Assembly (NCBI GenBank): GCA_948567375.1
Contig: OX419759.1
Coordinates: forward strand, 12,492,744-12,556,743
Reading direction: 5' to 3'
Origin: Lunularia cruciata
Lineage: Eukaryota; Streptophyta; Marchantiopsida; Lunulariales; Lunulariaceae
DNA length: 64,000 bases
Shown: positions 11,453 to 22,003 of the stretch, piece after piece
How positions within the stretch are numbered: position 1 is the stretch's first letter
How the letters are laid out: every line of letters begins with the position of its first letter
Made by a program: the position numbers and the translations under genes
The notes under the pieces: model-generated
Databases searched by the model: none
Told to the model about the DNA's origin: nothing
The model's input: only the letters and a program-made list of their open reading frames with translations

Positions 11453-12158
11453 TGTAATACCAATAGCTAGACACATGATCTAGAGATGAAATTTGGTTTG
11501 GTACCATCTAGGAGAATGTTATACATGATGGACTAAGTAGATCAAATAGAGGTATCACCAAAAGAGTACTTCTACTAATAGGCCAGAAACCGAAACATGC
11601 TTGAAGACTTTGGAATCAATAGCTAGACACATGATGAAATTTGGTTTGGTAACATCTAGGAGGATGTTATACATGATGGACTAAGTAGACCAGACAAAGG
11701 TATCACCAAAAGAGTACTTCTACTAATAGGGCAAAAACCAAAATTCTTTACTTCCTACTTTAGAAGCAATTTTGGGGAACTAAAAAAATGAATTAGGCCT
11801 CAAAATTATGCACATTACCCCTTCTTTTGTCTTACCAAGAGCTTTCCAACGATACCTCACCCATGTGATTTTGAGATTCTTATGGCAAGATTCCCTAAAA
11901 GATTCCTTATGTCAAAGCCTATTTGACCAACTAAATAGGACCAAGATCGACATGTCACCCATCCAAGAAAGTAATCTAAGGGTGGAGCATGCTGATAGGT
12001 CACCTATCCATGTACCTAATCCCATGGTGGAGCTTCCTTGGAGGAGATCTTCCTTGACTATATAATAAAGAGAAAGTGCTCCTTTGGAGTATCAAAGGAT
12101 TGAGTGTGAAATCTATGTTTTTTCTCTTGAAGAGTTCTTTTGTCCTTAGAGTATTACA
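11453..12158 (+). mobile_element. Solo LTR of family A inside plastid 16S fragment
   Basis: It begins TGTAATACCAATAGCTAGAC and ends AGTATTACA, with the terminal inverted repeat TGTAATAC/GTATTACA. A perfect 5-bp target duplication GTGAG flanks it at 11448-11452 and 12159-12163. The target is the 16S motif GTTGGTGAGGTAATA. At 706 bp it is about 100 bp longer than its relatives because its first 150 bp is duplicated in tandem (from 11461 and again from 11617). A sense frame at 11808-12065 (85 codons) is shared by other family A LTRs. Confidence 0.95.
12059..12067 (+). promoter_or_regulatory. TATA box of family A LTR
   Basis: TATATAATA followed by AAG, about 90 bases before the LTR end. The same box occurs at 14769-14777. 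Related TATATA words occur at the same place in the copies at 34085, 55219 and 60950. Confidence 0.6.
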
Positions 12159-12211
12159 GTGAGGTAATAACTCACCAAGGTGACAATCAATAGCTGGTCT
12201 GAAAGGATGAA
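12159..12211 (+). pseudogene. rrn16: Plastid 16S rRNA fragment, 5' domain
   Basis: GAGGTAATAACTCACCAAGG, GACAATCAATAGCTGGTCTG and AAAGGATGA match the 16S region around E. coli 220-290 with C-to-T and G-to-A changes. The beginning of the fragment, CTTGTTGGTGAG, lies at 11441-11452 on the other side of the inserted LTR. The GTGAG is duplicated by that insertion. Confidence 0.85.
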
Positions 12212-12269
12212 GAACAATGAAAAAAGATATTGAATTAGCAAAAAAGGAAATATAAAAGGAATAAAAATA

Positions 12270-12400
12270 CAAATTATGGGCAGACTTAATGGACCTGAGT
12301 TGGTGTAGGAAATTTTTTTCTTATTATAGAATTAATTAGTAACATAGCTAAAGCTCATGATGGTGTATCAGTATTTGGAGGAGTAAGCAAACAAACTCAC
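12270..12400 (+). pseudogene. atpB: Plastid atpB fragment (ATP synthase beta subunit)
   Basis: From about 12335 the plus strand reads [19 protein letters not shown], which matches the plastid ATP synthase beta-subunit stretch just after its Walker A loop with only a few changes. Upstream, the DNA from about 12280 still resembles the coding sequence of the GGAGVGKT P-loop, but a frame change and stops break it. It ends in SKQT where GERT is expected, a G-to-A type change. Only about 40 codons remain. It sits between two 16S fragments, which is not its plastid neighbourhood, so the insertion is rearranged. Confidence 0.8.
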
Positions 12401-12403
12401 CTA

Positions 12404-12485
12404 ACAACACAAGCTGATAACAGCCACACACCACCTATGTCTGTGTTCTTGAAGGTAGTCTTTTCTTTCAAAAAGATATGAAAAA
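12404..12485 (-). pseudogene. rrn16: Plastid 16S rRNA fragment, reversed
   Basis: The plus strand reads ACAAGCTGATAACAGCCACA then CACCACCTATGTCTGTGTTC. This is the reverse complement of the 16S segment near E. coli 1000-1070 (primer-site motif GAGCTGACGACAGCC on that strand), with many CpG transitions. Its orientation is opposite to the other two 16S pieces. Confidence 0.8.
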
Positions 12486-12555
12486 GTGTAACCAACATTT
12501 ATTCAAAAAAGCAATACCAAAAAAAAGTTGTAACCATTGAATATGTTTCTTCAGA

Positions 12556-15500
12556 TTGAGTTGGAGATGCTTGCCTACTTGGAATTATTTAAGGTGAACT
12601 TGGTAGCCACAAGACAAGTATCCCAATTGGTATGATGAATGTTGAAAAATGCACAGAGCATATCTTCTAAGGTGCAATTTGCACATTTAGTTTGGCCATC
12701 AATTTGAGGATGATAATCCATAGACAAAGCAAACTTGGTGCCAAGTAGCTTAAAGAGCACTTGCCAAAATTTACCAATGAATTGAGGATCATGGTAGGGG
12801 ATGAGAATCCTTGGCATCTCATGGTTCTTGAAGACAATGTCAAATTAAATTATGTTGGATCTCCATTAGTAGATGCCAAGGGAGTATGTTTGCTAAGTTT
12901 ATCAACAAACACCACAATGGTGATATGGACTTGATCTGTCTTGAGCAAGGAAATGATAAGGTCAAGGCTTACATATTCACATTGGGTAGCTAGAATAAGA
13001 AGTGGTTGGAGTAGTCCAATCAAATTTTGGTTGCTTAGCCTATTGTGTTGGCAGGTCTCATAAGATCAAACAAACTCTTGAACTTCTTGGGATATATTTA
13101 GCCATCACCATTGACGTTGGAGTGTACTTAAGGATTCGACCTCACCCAAGTGACCAGAAATTGGTATGTCATGTGCGTCTTGAAGCTACAGAAGTCAAAT
13201 ATTGCTCATAGAGTGAACATAGATCCAATTCTCATAAAATAGAAGGTCCTTTTAGATAGAAGCCTTCTTAGGAAGAAATAGAAGAATAGAATCCTTCTTT
13301 GGAAGAAAGAGTTATATTCCTTGTCATATGCTATAAGATAACTTTACACCACCTGAAAGAAGGGGTCATGTTGTAAAGCAGTCTTGATGTTGTGTATCTT
13401 GAGGTTGGTTGACAATATGGTGATTGTTCCTACCAGAGGATACTCAACAATAATCTTCAAATCAATCATTGTGATAGTGCATCAAGGATGACATGGAACT
13501 TGTTGTGTTTGTACTCAAGCTTGATGTCAAAAAACTATACTTGTTCCTCCGTTATTGATATTGACTCATCATGTGCTCCACAAGTAAGGTTTGCAACAAA
13601 GGTTTATGATTGGTTTGCATGATCAATTATTCCTCTCAAAGATAATGTCTCTATACCTTTGTGGCATATTCCATTGCTAGTTTGAATTTGGATAGAGTAA
13701 TTTGTTTTTGTGGTGTTTAATCAACAAGATACAAAGGCAATGGGATGTAATGCATATGGAAATGAGGTGTAATCCATATAGAAACAAAAGTTTAATTGGA
13801 AATTTAGAAGTGTCAAAATAAACCAAACAAGTTAGTTGAGGATCATATGGTTGGAGGATAGGTTTTGAAGACACCATATCCTTAAGCATCTTGAATGCCT
13901 CTTTTTGCTTGGTATTCCATCAAAGCTTACTATCTTCCGCATGAGGTTGGTTAATGGTGCAATCACAAGAGTAAAATAAAGGATAAATTTTAAGTAAAAA
14001 ATTTCCAATTCATTGAATCCTTAAACTCCCAAGGTATCCCTAGGAGTAGGCCAACTGATAATGACCATGCTTTTCTCCTCTTGCATCTTGATCCCCTCTA
14101 TTGAAACCTTATGGCCCAAGAAGGTAACCTCCTTTTGCCAAATATACACTTGGACTTCTTGTAGTAGAACTTCCATTGGATTAGTCTTCTCAAGATTTCT
14201 CAAATGTGCTTCTTGTGTTCTGCCTTTGTTTTATTGTAAATCAAAATGTCATCCATGAACACTATCACATATAGATCCTATAGTTTAATACTAGTAGCTA
14301 GACATATTATCTAGAGGTAGAAATTGGCATGGTAACATCTAGAAAGATGTTATACATGATGGATTAAGTAGATCAGATAGCGGTGTCACCAAAAGATTAC
14401 TTCTACTAATAGGGTAGGAGCTAAAAACACCCTAAACTTTAGAGCAAATTTTGGATGCCTAAATGGATGAATTAGGCCTTGAAAATGAAAACATTTTACC
14501 AATTCAAGGTAAGATGGCTTGCCTTATCCCCCCACTGTTTGTCTCCTCAAGAGCTTTCAAATGATACCTCATCGATGTAATTTTGAGCTTCCTACAAGAA
14601 GATTCCTTAAAGATTCTATCTAATTAAACTTGTTTGACCAACCAAGTAGGACAAGGACCAACATGTCACCCATCCATGCAACTTATATAGGAATGGAGCT
14701 CGTTGACATATCACCAATCCATGTATCAGATCCAAGGCTGGAGCTTCCTTTGAGGAGATCCTCTTTGCTATATAATAAAGACAAGGTGCTCCTTTGGGAC
14801 ACCGGAGTATTGATTGTTGAAGCTTTGTGTTTCTTCTCTTGTGTCTCTCTTGGATGTTCTTTGTCCTTGAAATATTACAAATAGCTCATTTAATATTTGA
14901 TACATTTGATCCATGAAGATTGTTGGAATATTAGTGAGACCAAAAGAAAAAACCATCTATTTGAAGTGCCCTTACGTCATACAAAAGGTAGTCTTTTGAA
15001 CATCTTCTATAAAAATGGGAATTTATCAATAGTTGCTTTGATTATTTAACTTTGAGAAGTATCAAGCTCCACCAATTGATCTAACAGGTCATCAATTTGA
15101 GACAAGGGATACACATTTTTAAAAATTTATTTATTGAGATCATGGTAGTCAATATAGAAATGAAGTACTCCACCTGTCTTTGGTATAAATAGTATTGGTG
15201 CTCCCCAAGGGGATGTACTATGCCATATGAAATCCTTCTCCAACAACTTAGTCAAAGTTATTCGAAGCTTTCTTAATTCCGTTGATGAGAACCAATAGAT
15301 AAGTTTAATTACTAGAGTGTTACTTGGCAATAGCTCAATCTTGAAGTGCATACCATGATTAGAGGGTAGCTCCTTTAGAAGATCATCCAAAAATACATCT
15401 ATAAACTCTTGAACTATCTTATCAACCAGTGTTTTATGAGGCTTTTTATCTTCATTAGATTCTCCTTGCACGATAGGTTTGATCCACACACTTAAAAGAA

Positions 15501-15560
15501 GAATATCTCTCTCCAAAACTTACTCTATAATTGCTATACTGATACATTTCTCATCTTGGG
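12556..15560 (-). pseudogene. Decayed pol of family B: RT, RNase H, integrase
   Basis: On the minus strand, 15516-15127 carries the start of RT, from the EFIDVFLDDL region through LLEKDFIWHSTSPWGAP to IDYHDLNK. At 14956-14880 comes FGLTNIPTIFMDQMYQ. After a solo LTR (14284-14879) the catalytic box VFMDDILIYNKT lies at about 14235-14275, then TFLGHKVSIEGIK. RNase H text is at 13889-13677. Integrase core at 12817-12575 reads FIGKFWQVLFKLLGTKFALS, then YHPQIDGQTK. The usual catalytic SDR is PYH and the expected Glu after GQT is Lys, so integrase is dead. Numerous stops and frame changes occur. The YxDD box survives as FMDD. Confidence 0.85.
14284..14879 (+). mobile_element. Solo LTR of family A inside RT of family B
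   Basis: It begins TTTAATACTAGTAGCTAGAC (first bases decayed from TGTAATACC) and ends ATATTACA. Flanks TATAG (14279-14283) and AATAG (14880-14884) match at four of five bases. It splits the RT between IFMDQMYQILNELF and the FMDD box. A TATA box TATATAATA lies at 14769-14777. A sense frame of 84 codons (14630-14884) corresponds to the frame in the other family A LTRs. Confidence 0.9.
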
Positions 15561-17160
15561 ATTGACTATTTTTAGAGGTCCTACTCAAACATGCTAGACA
15601 ACCTAATTGGTAATTCTTACTTTGGTGTTGTATTTGAATTTGTTGTCAAGCCTAATCAAATTAAACCTTATGATGTTCAAACCAAGGAAAACCTAGAATG
15701 ATATTGTAGTATAGATGAGCTATTATAAATCTCATACAATCTAAATACTCCCTCCCAATCTTAAATACAACAAGAATGAAGAACTCTTTTTACCATGTAT
15801 CATCATCAATTTGCTACCCAATATTAGCTTGATAGTAATACATGATTCCTTTGCTAATTGCATGGATATATAATTCTCCCAAAATCAACCAAAATCCTAT
15901 AGCATGATCAAATATCATAGATTGCAAGTGAATCAAAATTGCACAAGTTGAGTCTTCAATCCCATTAGAACTAAACAAGTTCTCAACAAGTGGTCTAAAA
16001 TCTCATACTAGGACTCTTTTTTTCCTTGATCATCACACTCCACAAATTATATTTGGGCTACTAGTTGTCTATTCTTAGTTTGACATTTAACAATGCAATT
16101 ACCAATTTTGCAACAATAGAATCCACCACCATTTTATTAAAACTTTCTCTATTTTCAATGCAAAGTGGTCTTTGTTGGATGACATCAATCTCCAATAATT
16201 CCGTCTCTTCCTCTAGTATGTGGTGTGTTTATAAGTTCTATGAAAGTCTAGGTCAAGACCAAGTTGTAGTAACCAAACAATCAAAGTACTTAACAAATTG
16301 CATGGCTTCTTCTTAGTGTTTGGGCTTGCATATGGTTATGGTTACTTTGGTTTGTGATTTCAAACTCCTGATAGATATCAATCTAGAGCTTCATCTTCTA
16401 GTATCTTTGGAACTTGCATTACAATGTTTTGGAATTATATGATATAGCTCCTCATAGAACCATCTATTACAATTTTGCCAATCTATCTTGTGTGGCTTGT
16501 GCAACATTCATCATTGGAATCTCTTGATTATTAATTTCTTGATTTCTTCCCATGTTGAGATTGGAATAAAAATTTACCAATGAGCTTGCTCCACCCAAAT
16601 TCACCACCATAGATTAAACCTCTATCTAATTAGCTTGAAGCCAAAAGAATTTCTATGCATCTAGAAGATTTGAGACTTCAAAATAATATTTGAAATTAAA
16701 AAAAAATTCTCCACTTTATCCAATAGATTCTTGCTATCAAATACCTTTGGCTTCAAAAATTAGACTTTCACTTCTCCTTCTCAAAATGCTACTCTCTATA
16801 TATGTGCTTGTTGTTGATTATCATGATCTCTCTCTTCCAACAATCAAGTAAAGTGCTTGATTTGTTGCTACATAATAATGATAACTTTAAGCATTTTTGC
16901 CATAACTACTAGTCTACCAACTACCTACTTGAAATTATCTAATTTAACACATTGATGCAACATATCTACCATTCCTTGTAAGTTACAATCAAAAGGATCA
17001 ATAGTTCATTGGACAAAGTGATTTTATTCACAAAATTCTATGCAAAGTGTGAAATGATGAATTGTATGAAATGATGCTTTGGTAATACATGGATATGGAA
17101 GTACTAATGGTCTGGAAGAAATGGATTTTGTGATCCATAGATTCCATCCATTCCATTCTT
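15561..17160 (-). pseudogene. Decayed gag and protease region, family B
   Basis: Only fragments are readable. Near 17060 the minus strand encodes KASFHTIHHFTLCIEF, which matches the plus-strand copy at about 31870 (QASFHTIHHLMPWVGF) and places the gag leader. From here to 15560 the frame is broken many times; no intact zinc knuckle or DSG protease motif was found by eye. Position between PBS and RT identifies the region. Confidence 0.55.
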
Positions 17161-17172
17161 GCTTTGATATGA
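17161..17172 (-). other. Primer binding site, family B minus copy
   Basis: TCATATCAAAGC on the minus strand, one base from the 5' LTR. It matches 9 of 12 bases of the initiator-Met tRNA PBS consensus TGGTATCAGAGC. The plus-strand copy has TAGTATTAGAGC at the same place. Confidence 0.65.
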
Positions 17173-17173
17173 A

Positions 17174-17640
17174 TGTAAGAGACCAAGGAGAGAAATAAGA
17201 AAAGAGAAGACTAGAGTGAAAGATCACATTGGAACTATGAAGTGAGGGAAAATCCAAATACCTAGCATGAGCTTGGGCTTTGTTGTATATGATGAAGTAA
17301 TACAAAGCTCTTGAGAAGCTTCCATGGAATCTTCCCTCTCAAAGCCGCCTTCTTGGAGTGCAAGCTAAGCTACTTGACAAGCTTCCAAAGAAGCATCTTT
17401 CTCAAAGTTATCTACTTGGTGTACAAGCTAAGCTAGCCATTAATTTGATGTGCAATTTACTCGATCCTTGGAAGGTATTTAGAAGCTTCTCACCAAGAAA
17501 CTTCTTAGGTGCTTTTAGAACATTCTATCAGGAAACTTCCTTGATGTTTCTAAAACATTTTTAGAATTACTAGCTATATTTGGCTCATTTTACTAAACAT
17601 TAGCCATTGATAACTTTTCTACTAACTCCATAGTATTACA
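17174..17640 (-). repeat. 5' LTR of family B minus copy
   Basis: On the minus strand it begins TGTAATACTATGGAGTTAG at 17640 and ends TCTCTTACA at 17174, beside the PBS. Its length is within one base of the 3' LTR. The two have clearly diverged, so the insertion is old. Confidence 0.85.
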
Positions 17641-17895
17641 ACCCCCTCTACAAGAAAACACCCTCCAAACCCACTTTCCCTCCTTGTGTCTACAAACAAA
17701 TTCCTCCCATAAGTGAGCCCTATTATGGTCTCTGTCTCTTCCAACAAATCCAATCCCAACCTCCCTGCTAGCTATGAATGTATGAGAAAACCCCATTTCC
17801 TCCATGAGCAATCCACCTTGCCTAATTTTTTTTTTGTTTTTCCTTTTTTGGTTCCCTTTTAGCTTTTGGATTTTCTTTGTTTTGGTAGAGCAGAA

Positions 17896-17907
17896 TGGTA
17901 TTAGAGT
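17896..17907 (+). other. PBS-like site
   Basis: TGGTATTAGAGT differs from the initiator-Met tRNA PBS consensus TGGTATCAGAGC only by two C-to-T changes. It precedes the decayed plus-strand coding region at 18250-20235, as a PBS precedes gag. The upstream LTR is not confirmed; the sequence just before is pyrimidine-rich. Confidence 0.4.
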
Positions 17908-18175
17908 CATATGTAGATGGATGAATCTTTACTTATGATCCAAGTTATGATTTGTATTTGCTTTGGGCACTTCTTTTACAGTTTTATATGTTTGGTTTCA
18001 TGATCAGAGCTATGATTTGTCTTTAGTTTGAGAATTTCATATTTCATTTTTTCTATCTTGTTTTGGTTTTGATTTTTGTTTATTTTTTACCTCACATTCC
18101 TATATATAGTGCTTAGGCTTTGGTTTTGAGATGTGATTGGTATCTTTGGTTTGAGCACCTTCTTCCTCATTTTAT

Positions 18176-18202
18176 TTGTTTTGTTTTGTTTTGTTTTGTT
18201 TA
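18176..18202 (+). repeat. TTTTG pentanucleotide microsatellite
   Basis: About five consecutive TTTTG units within T-rich DNA. Confidence 0.8.
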
Positions 18203-18249
18203 TCCCTCAGATTGCTATATGTATATAATTTGTAAGCACATGGGATGCT

Positions 18250-20235
18250 CATTTGCACACAAGAATTGGAAATGGGAGAAAATTCACTTTGGCAATTAGG
18301 GCCATAAGAGAAGCCTTTACTTTGTTAGGTGGGAGTTCAAGAAAGAGGAGATTGGTTCCTTTACTCATGGAGGATTGGTTTCTATAGTGGGAGAACTCAC
18401 CACAAGAAGACACCTATCATAGCAATTTTTTTATCCAGTATGAAGACCCTTCTTCCAAATGTTGAGTTTAATTATTGCATCATTTAGGAGACAAAAATTT
18501 GTGCATAAACATCTAGAACTAAACATGAAGACTAAGGTCAAGAGGATAAGAGAGGATTATGAGGAGCTGATGTTGACATCAATTGAAGCAAATTTTGCAT
18601 TCTTAAAAAAGTAGCCATGACATCTCAATGGAAGATAGTTTAAGATGTCATTTGTTGAATAGTTCTTCACTCATCTATTCTTGGAGAATGGATTTATCAA
18701 AGAGGATGAGATTACTTATGGGAGACTACCCAAGTTGCAAGGAGAGTTCTTTGTCAATGAGGATGAGCCAAAGGAAGGTGAGTGAGAGTAGTGTATAGAT
18801 TAATTTTGTAAAAATATATGTTTTCTCCTATTTGTGAGTGTTGGCAACCACATAATAAATTTACACAATAATTCCATCCTTTGACTATCTTGATTACTCA
18901 CAATATATTCTAGTTTGGATTCTTTGATTATGTTGAATTTTCTAGATATGCAGCATTAAGATATATTATAGTTTGAATTCTTTGGATTCCTTTATTATGT
19001 TGAATGCTTTAGATATGTTGTGTTGATATTGAACTTTACTCAAGCATAGGTCTTCCTGCTCATGTTATAGATGAATCTCCCTCTGTAGAGAACCCTACTT
19101 TTATAGAGGATTCTTCCCATGTTATTTCTAGCAAGGACAACTCTTGTTCTTTTTCTTCTAGAGTCCTTGTCTTAGAGTGTGGAGTTGTGAGAGGAAGTAA
19201 GGAGATTTCCTTATGATGGACTGCTCTCCTCATCACAACCTAATCTCACAATGGGTAACCTCATCATTAGGTCTTGTGAGTCCTGCACAATTAGACCTTG
19301 TGGACAGTGAGGCTTAGGCAAGGGAGGCAACTTACTTAAGATCTTGAGAGAGAGGATGGGGCTTTTCTAGAGTGTTCATTCCTCAAATCATATAGGCTCA
19401 CAAAAGGCAGAGGAAGATATTATTTTTGAATGTTGGTTGCTTAGTGGATATTATGTGGGATAATAGTTGTATCTTCTTCCATTGGTTTGACTTATAATGG
19501 AAGTGTGGATAGACAGATTATAGAGGCTTAGGATGTATTGGTATACTTCAAAACCTAAATTTAGAGAGTTCATGGGGTATCATGTGATGCACTTTGAGGT
19601 TATCACTTGGATTGATAGCGCACAAGAAGCGATAGAACATTTTCTTATGTCTAGGTGGGATGAGGGTTTACTACCTCTAGGAATACATACCAAGGCACGG
19701 CTCATGGGTATGCTTGATAAAAGGTATAGGTGTAGGGATCATTGGAAATGTTTCACACATAGACCGGACAATGCATTGACTATGTTAGGTTCATCACTTC
19801 AAGATATATTGATCGTTTCTATTAGATATATGAGTTGATAATTATATATATATACATATATATTGATGTTTTATAGTGCATTCTTTTATATTATAGAAAG
19901 CGTCAACATGGTGCTATCCATCTTCCAACATTTACTTCTTTCAAGACCAGAATAAAAGATTTACACACCTTATCATGGGACCACTTGATAACTTCCTTAG
20001 ATAGATCTAGCAAAGGGTTTAGAAATTCATTGAGGAATGGACTTTGGATAATTTTAGGAATTTTAGTGCAGATCCCTATGACGGTTTAGCTATAGCATTT
20101 CAAAACCCACCTATGTATAACAAGGAGTGGGAATTCATTATTGTATGGTTTGAAGTAGCACTAGAGTGGATTAGGATAGAGTGCCTCCCACCAAATACCA
20201 ATTTAGAGGATACCAATCACCCTACTTCTACATAA
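18250..20235 (+). pseudogene. Decayed coding region of unknown function
   Basis: Not recognised. Several blocks have protein-like composition in plus frames: KTKVKRIREDYEELML and FIKEDEITYGRLPKLQGEFF around 18530-18780; a 101-codon frame at 19533-19838 with DSAQEAIEHFLMSRWDEGLL; and a 63-codon frame at 20044-20235 containing FRNFSADPYDGLAIAF. These lie in one direction, separated by AT-rich gaps that could be decayed sequence or introns. A PBS-like site upstream suggests a retroelement gag-type gene, but no RT, protease or integrase follows. It could equally be a dead host gene fragment. Confidence 0.35.
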
Positions 20236-20507
20236 CTAGGAGTTTTTCTTTGGTGTACATTTTAGCACTTATATACACATTTGAGCATCATTTGAGCACA
20301 CTTTGTACATTTTGGGTTGCATTTACCAATACATCTTAACTTGATACATTTATATAGCCTATTATGGTTTCTCTTAAAGTCTGAATTTTGGGTAGCATGT
20401 ATGTATAAATTTTAACTTGTTGCATTTATATATAAATTATGGTTTCTAACCCTAAGGCATCTCACCTAAATATCTCTTGGTTAAGAATCTGCAGGAAGCA
20501 TCAAAGT

Positions 20508-20640
20508 ATAGAGATCCTTTTAACCTTTACATATTAATGTATGAAGTATGAACCTTCAAAGTCAAATTACAAGAGATCCTTCTAACCTTAAAGTATGAAG
20601 TACAAAGCTTCAAAGTACAAGAAAGAGATCCATTTTTACG
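20508..20640 (+). repeat. Imperfect tandem repeat, unit about 55-60 bp
   Basis: The words AGAGATCC(A/T), AACCTT, AAGTATGAAGTA and CTTCAAAGT(A/C) recur in the same order two and a fraction times. Confidence 0.6.
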
Positions 20641-21500
20641 TTAAGTAACTTGGACAGTCAAGAAACTGCTAGTATAATCAATATGTCTTGGGAAGAGTCA
20701 ATAATACTTGCTCCCTTATTGTCCCATGGTAAACATCAATACTTGGAAAATAGTTTCAAGAAACATTTAAGGACCTTGCTGAGAATGAACAAAAGATATA
20801 TCTTTGTTAGACAACATCTTAACATTTAAGTGTGTTTTAGAGAAGCGGTTGGTATAATAGGTTATAATAGCATCTCAATCTATCAAACAACCAACTACTC
20901 TTAGTTCATTTCATAGTGCTAGCATAAGTGAAAAAGAGATACTAGAGGGAATACATATGCTTCTTTCATTTGGAGAAAGATCATGCAAAATACACCTTAC
21001 AAACATGGTGCTTTGATGCTTTACGTGCTTAGTAGTTGACAAGTATTATAAAAATCTGATAAGTATTACAAATTCTTATAGGATACCAACAAATGAAAAA
21101 AATAGTGTTATGCTTAGAAAGAATGTTGATCAATAAAGAAATGATGAGTGGTTATCAGATAAGATTGAAGATAATAAAGAAGCTATGTGTAATGAAGTAG
21201 AAGTAAGAACTAACCAAACCCTCTCTCTTTCTTGACCAAAACTCTCTCCCCTAATTGAACCCTTCATCTAACCTAGATCCATGAGCAAACCTTTAACAAA
21301 TCTTATAAATCAACCAAACCCTAAACCCCCAAGCAAAAATCCTAACAAACCCTATATTCCCAAGCAAAACCTTGACCAAATCTCAAACCTCCAAGTGAAA
21401 TTCCCAATAATTCCAAAGCTCCACCCAAATCCCACTTGTGCCTCAAGCAATCTCCCTTCCATTTGACCAATTCTCCTCCCTTATCCTTGCATTGTGATTA
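20641..21500. other. Gene-free stretch
   Basis: No domain recognised. A 61-codon frame at 21281-21466 is low-complexity Pro/Asn/Lys text from a CCAAACCCT-rich segment and is unlikely to be a gene. Confidence 0.4.
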
Positions 21501-21504
21501 AAAT

Positions 21505-21815
21505 GACTAAGCTCAAATTTTAAATAGCATACCAAGCTAGAGTCAAATTCAAAACTATATACCATAGAGCCAAAGCCATTTCTCAATAACATCATACATA
21601 AAGAGTCAAATTTAAAACCACGTACCACATAGCTAGAGTCAATTTTCAATAACATCCTACACACAACAAAAGCATTTCTCAATAACATTCCAAACTCTTA
21701 CCTTGCAAATAAAAGGCTAAGCTCAGATTTTAAATACCATAGCATAGAGCAAGAGCCAAAATTGAATCTCATATACTATAGAGCATAAAGCTACTTCTCA
21801 ATATAATCCACAACA
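21505..21815 (+). repeat. Degenerate direct repeats
   Basis: The words CTAAGCTCA(A/G)ATTTTAAATA, TACCA(T/C)A(G/T)AG and TTCTCAATAACAT(C/T)C recur at about 21510, 21600, 21665 and 21717 in the same order with variable spacing. Confidence 0.5.
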
Positions 21816-21903
21816 ATAAAAGATATATGCCACATCAATAAACATTATACATACTCTTAGTGGGGTACATCAAGTGAAATTGCTATCACTAGAATTAGAA
21901 TTT

Positions 21904-22003
21904 CTAGGGTTGTAATCAGGTTGAGGTATGGGGCATTTGTGATCATTGGGTCAATATGGATAATCACATATGCCATAGGGTTGTAATCAGGTTGAGGTAT
22001 GGA
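21904..22003 (+). repeat. 27-bp direct duplication, 73-bp period
   Basis: The phrase TAGGGTTGTAATCAGGTTGA plus GGTATGG occurs at 21904 and again at 21977. Confidence 0.75.

Larger units (their letters stand above)
10785..12555. other. Composite plastid-derived insertion (NUPT) in integrase gene
   Basis: This segment separates two integrase pieces that are nearly contiguous in the plus-strand family B copy (compare 37340 with 37365). It holds at least four plastid fragments out of their native order: 16S rRNA 3' domain (11151-11345), 16S 5' domain (11441-11452 with 12159-12211), atpB (about 12270-12400) and a reversed 16S piece (about 12404-12485). The word TCCTACGGGA at about 11136 may be a further 16S bit. 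A solo family A LTR lies inside it. The left part, 10785-11130, is very AT-rich with a perfect hairpin GGATGCC-TTT-GGCATCC at 11101-11117, and its origin is unresolved. Boundaries are approximate. Confidence 0.75.
9631..17640 (-). mobile_element. Ty3/gypsy chromovirus, family B, minus-strand copy
   Basis: The element is bounded by two LTRs of 468 and 467 bp, both with TG/CA ends. Reading 5' to 3' on the minus strand it has: 5' LTR; a PBS resembling initiator-Met tRNA; decayed gag and protease; RT; RNase H; integrase; a chromodomain; a G-rich polypurine tract; 3' LTR. This order with a C-terminal chromodomain defines a plant chromovirus. It is interrupted by a plastid-derived insertion (10785-12555) and by solo family A LTRs at 11453-12158 and 14284-14879. 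Every domain carries stops or shifts, so it is not autonomous. The flanking bases GCCCT and ACCCC are a weak target-duplication match. Confidence 0.85.
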
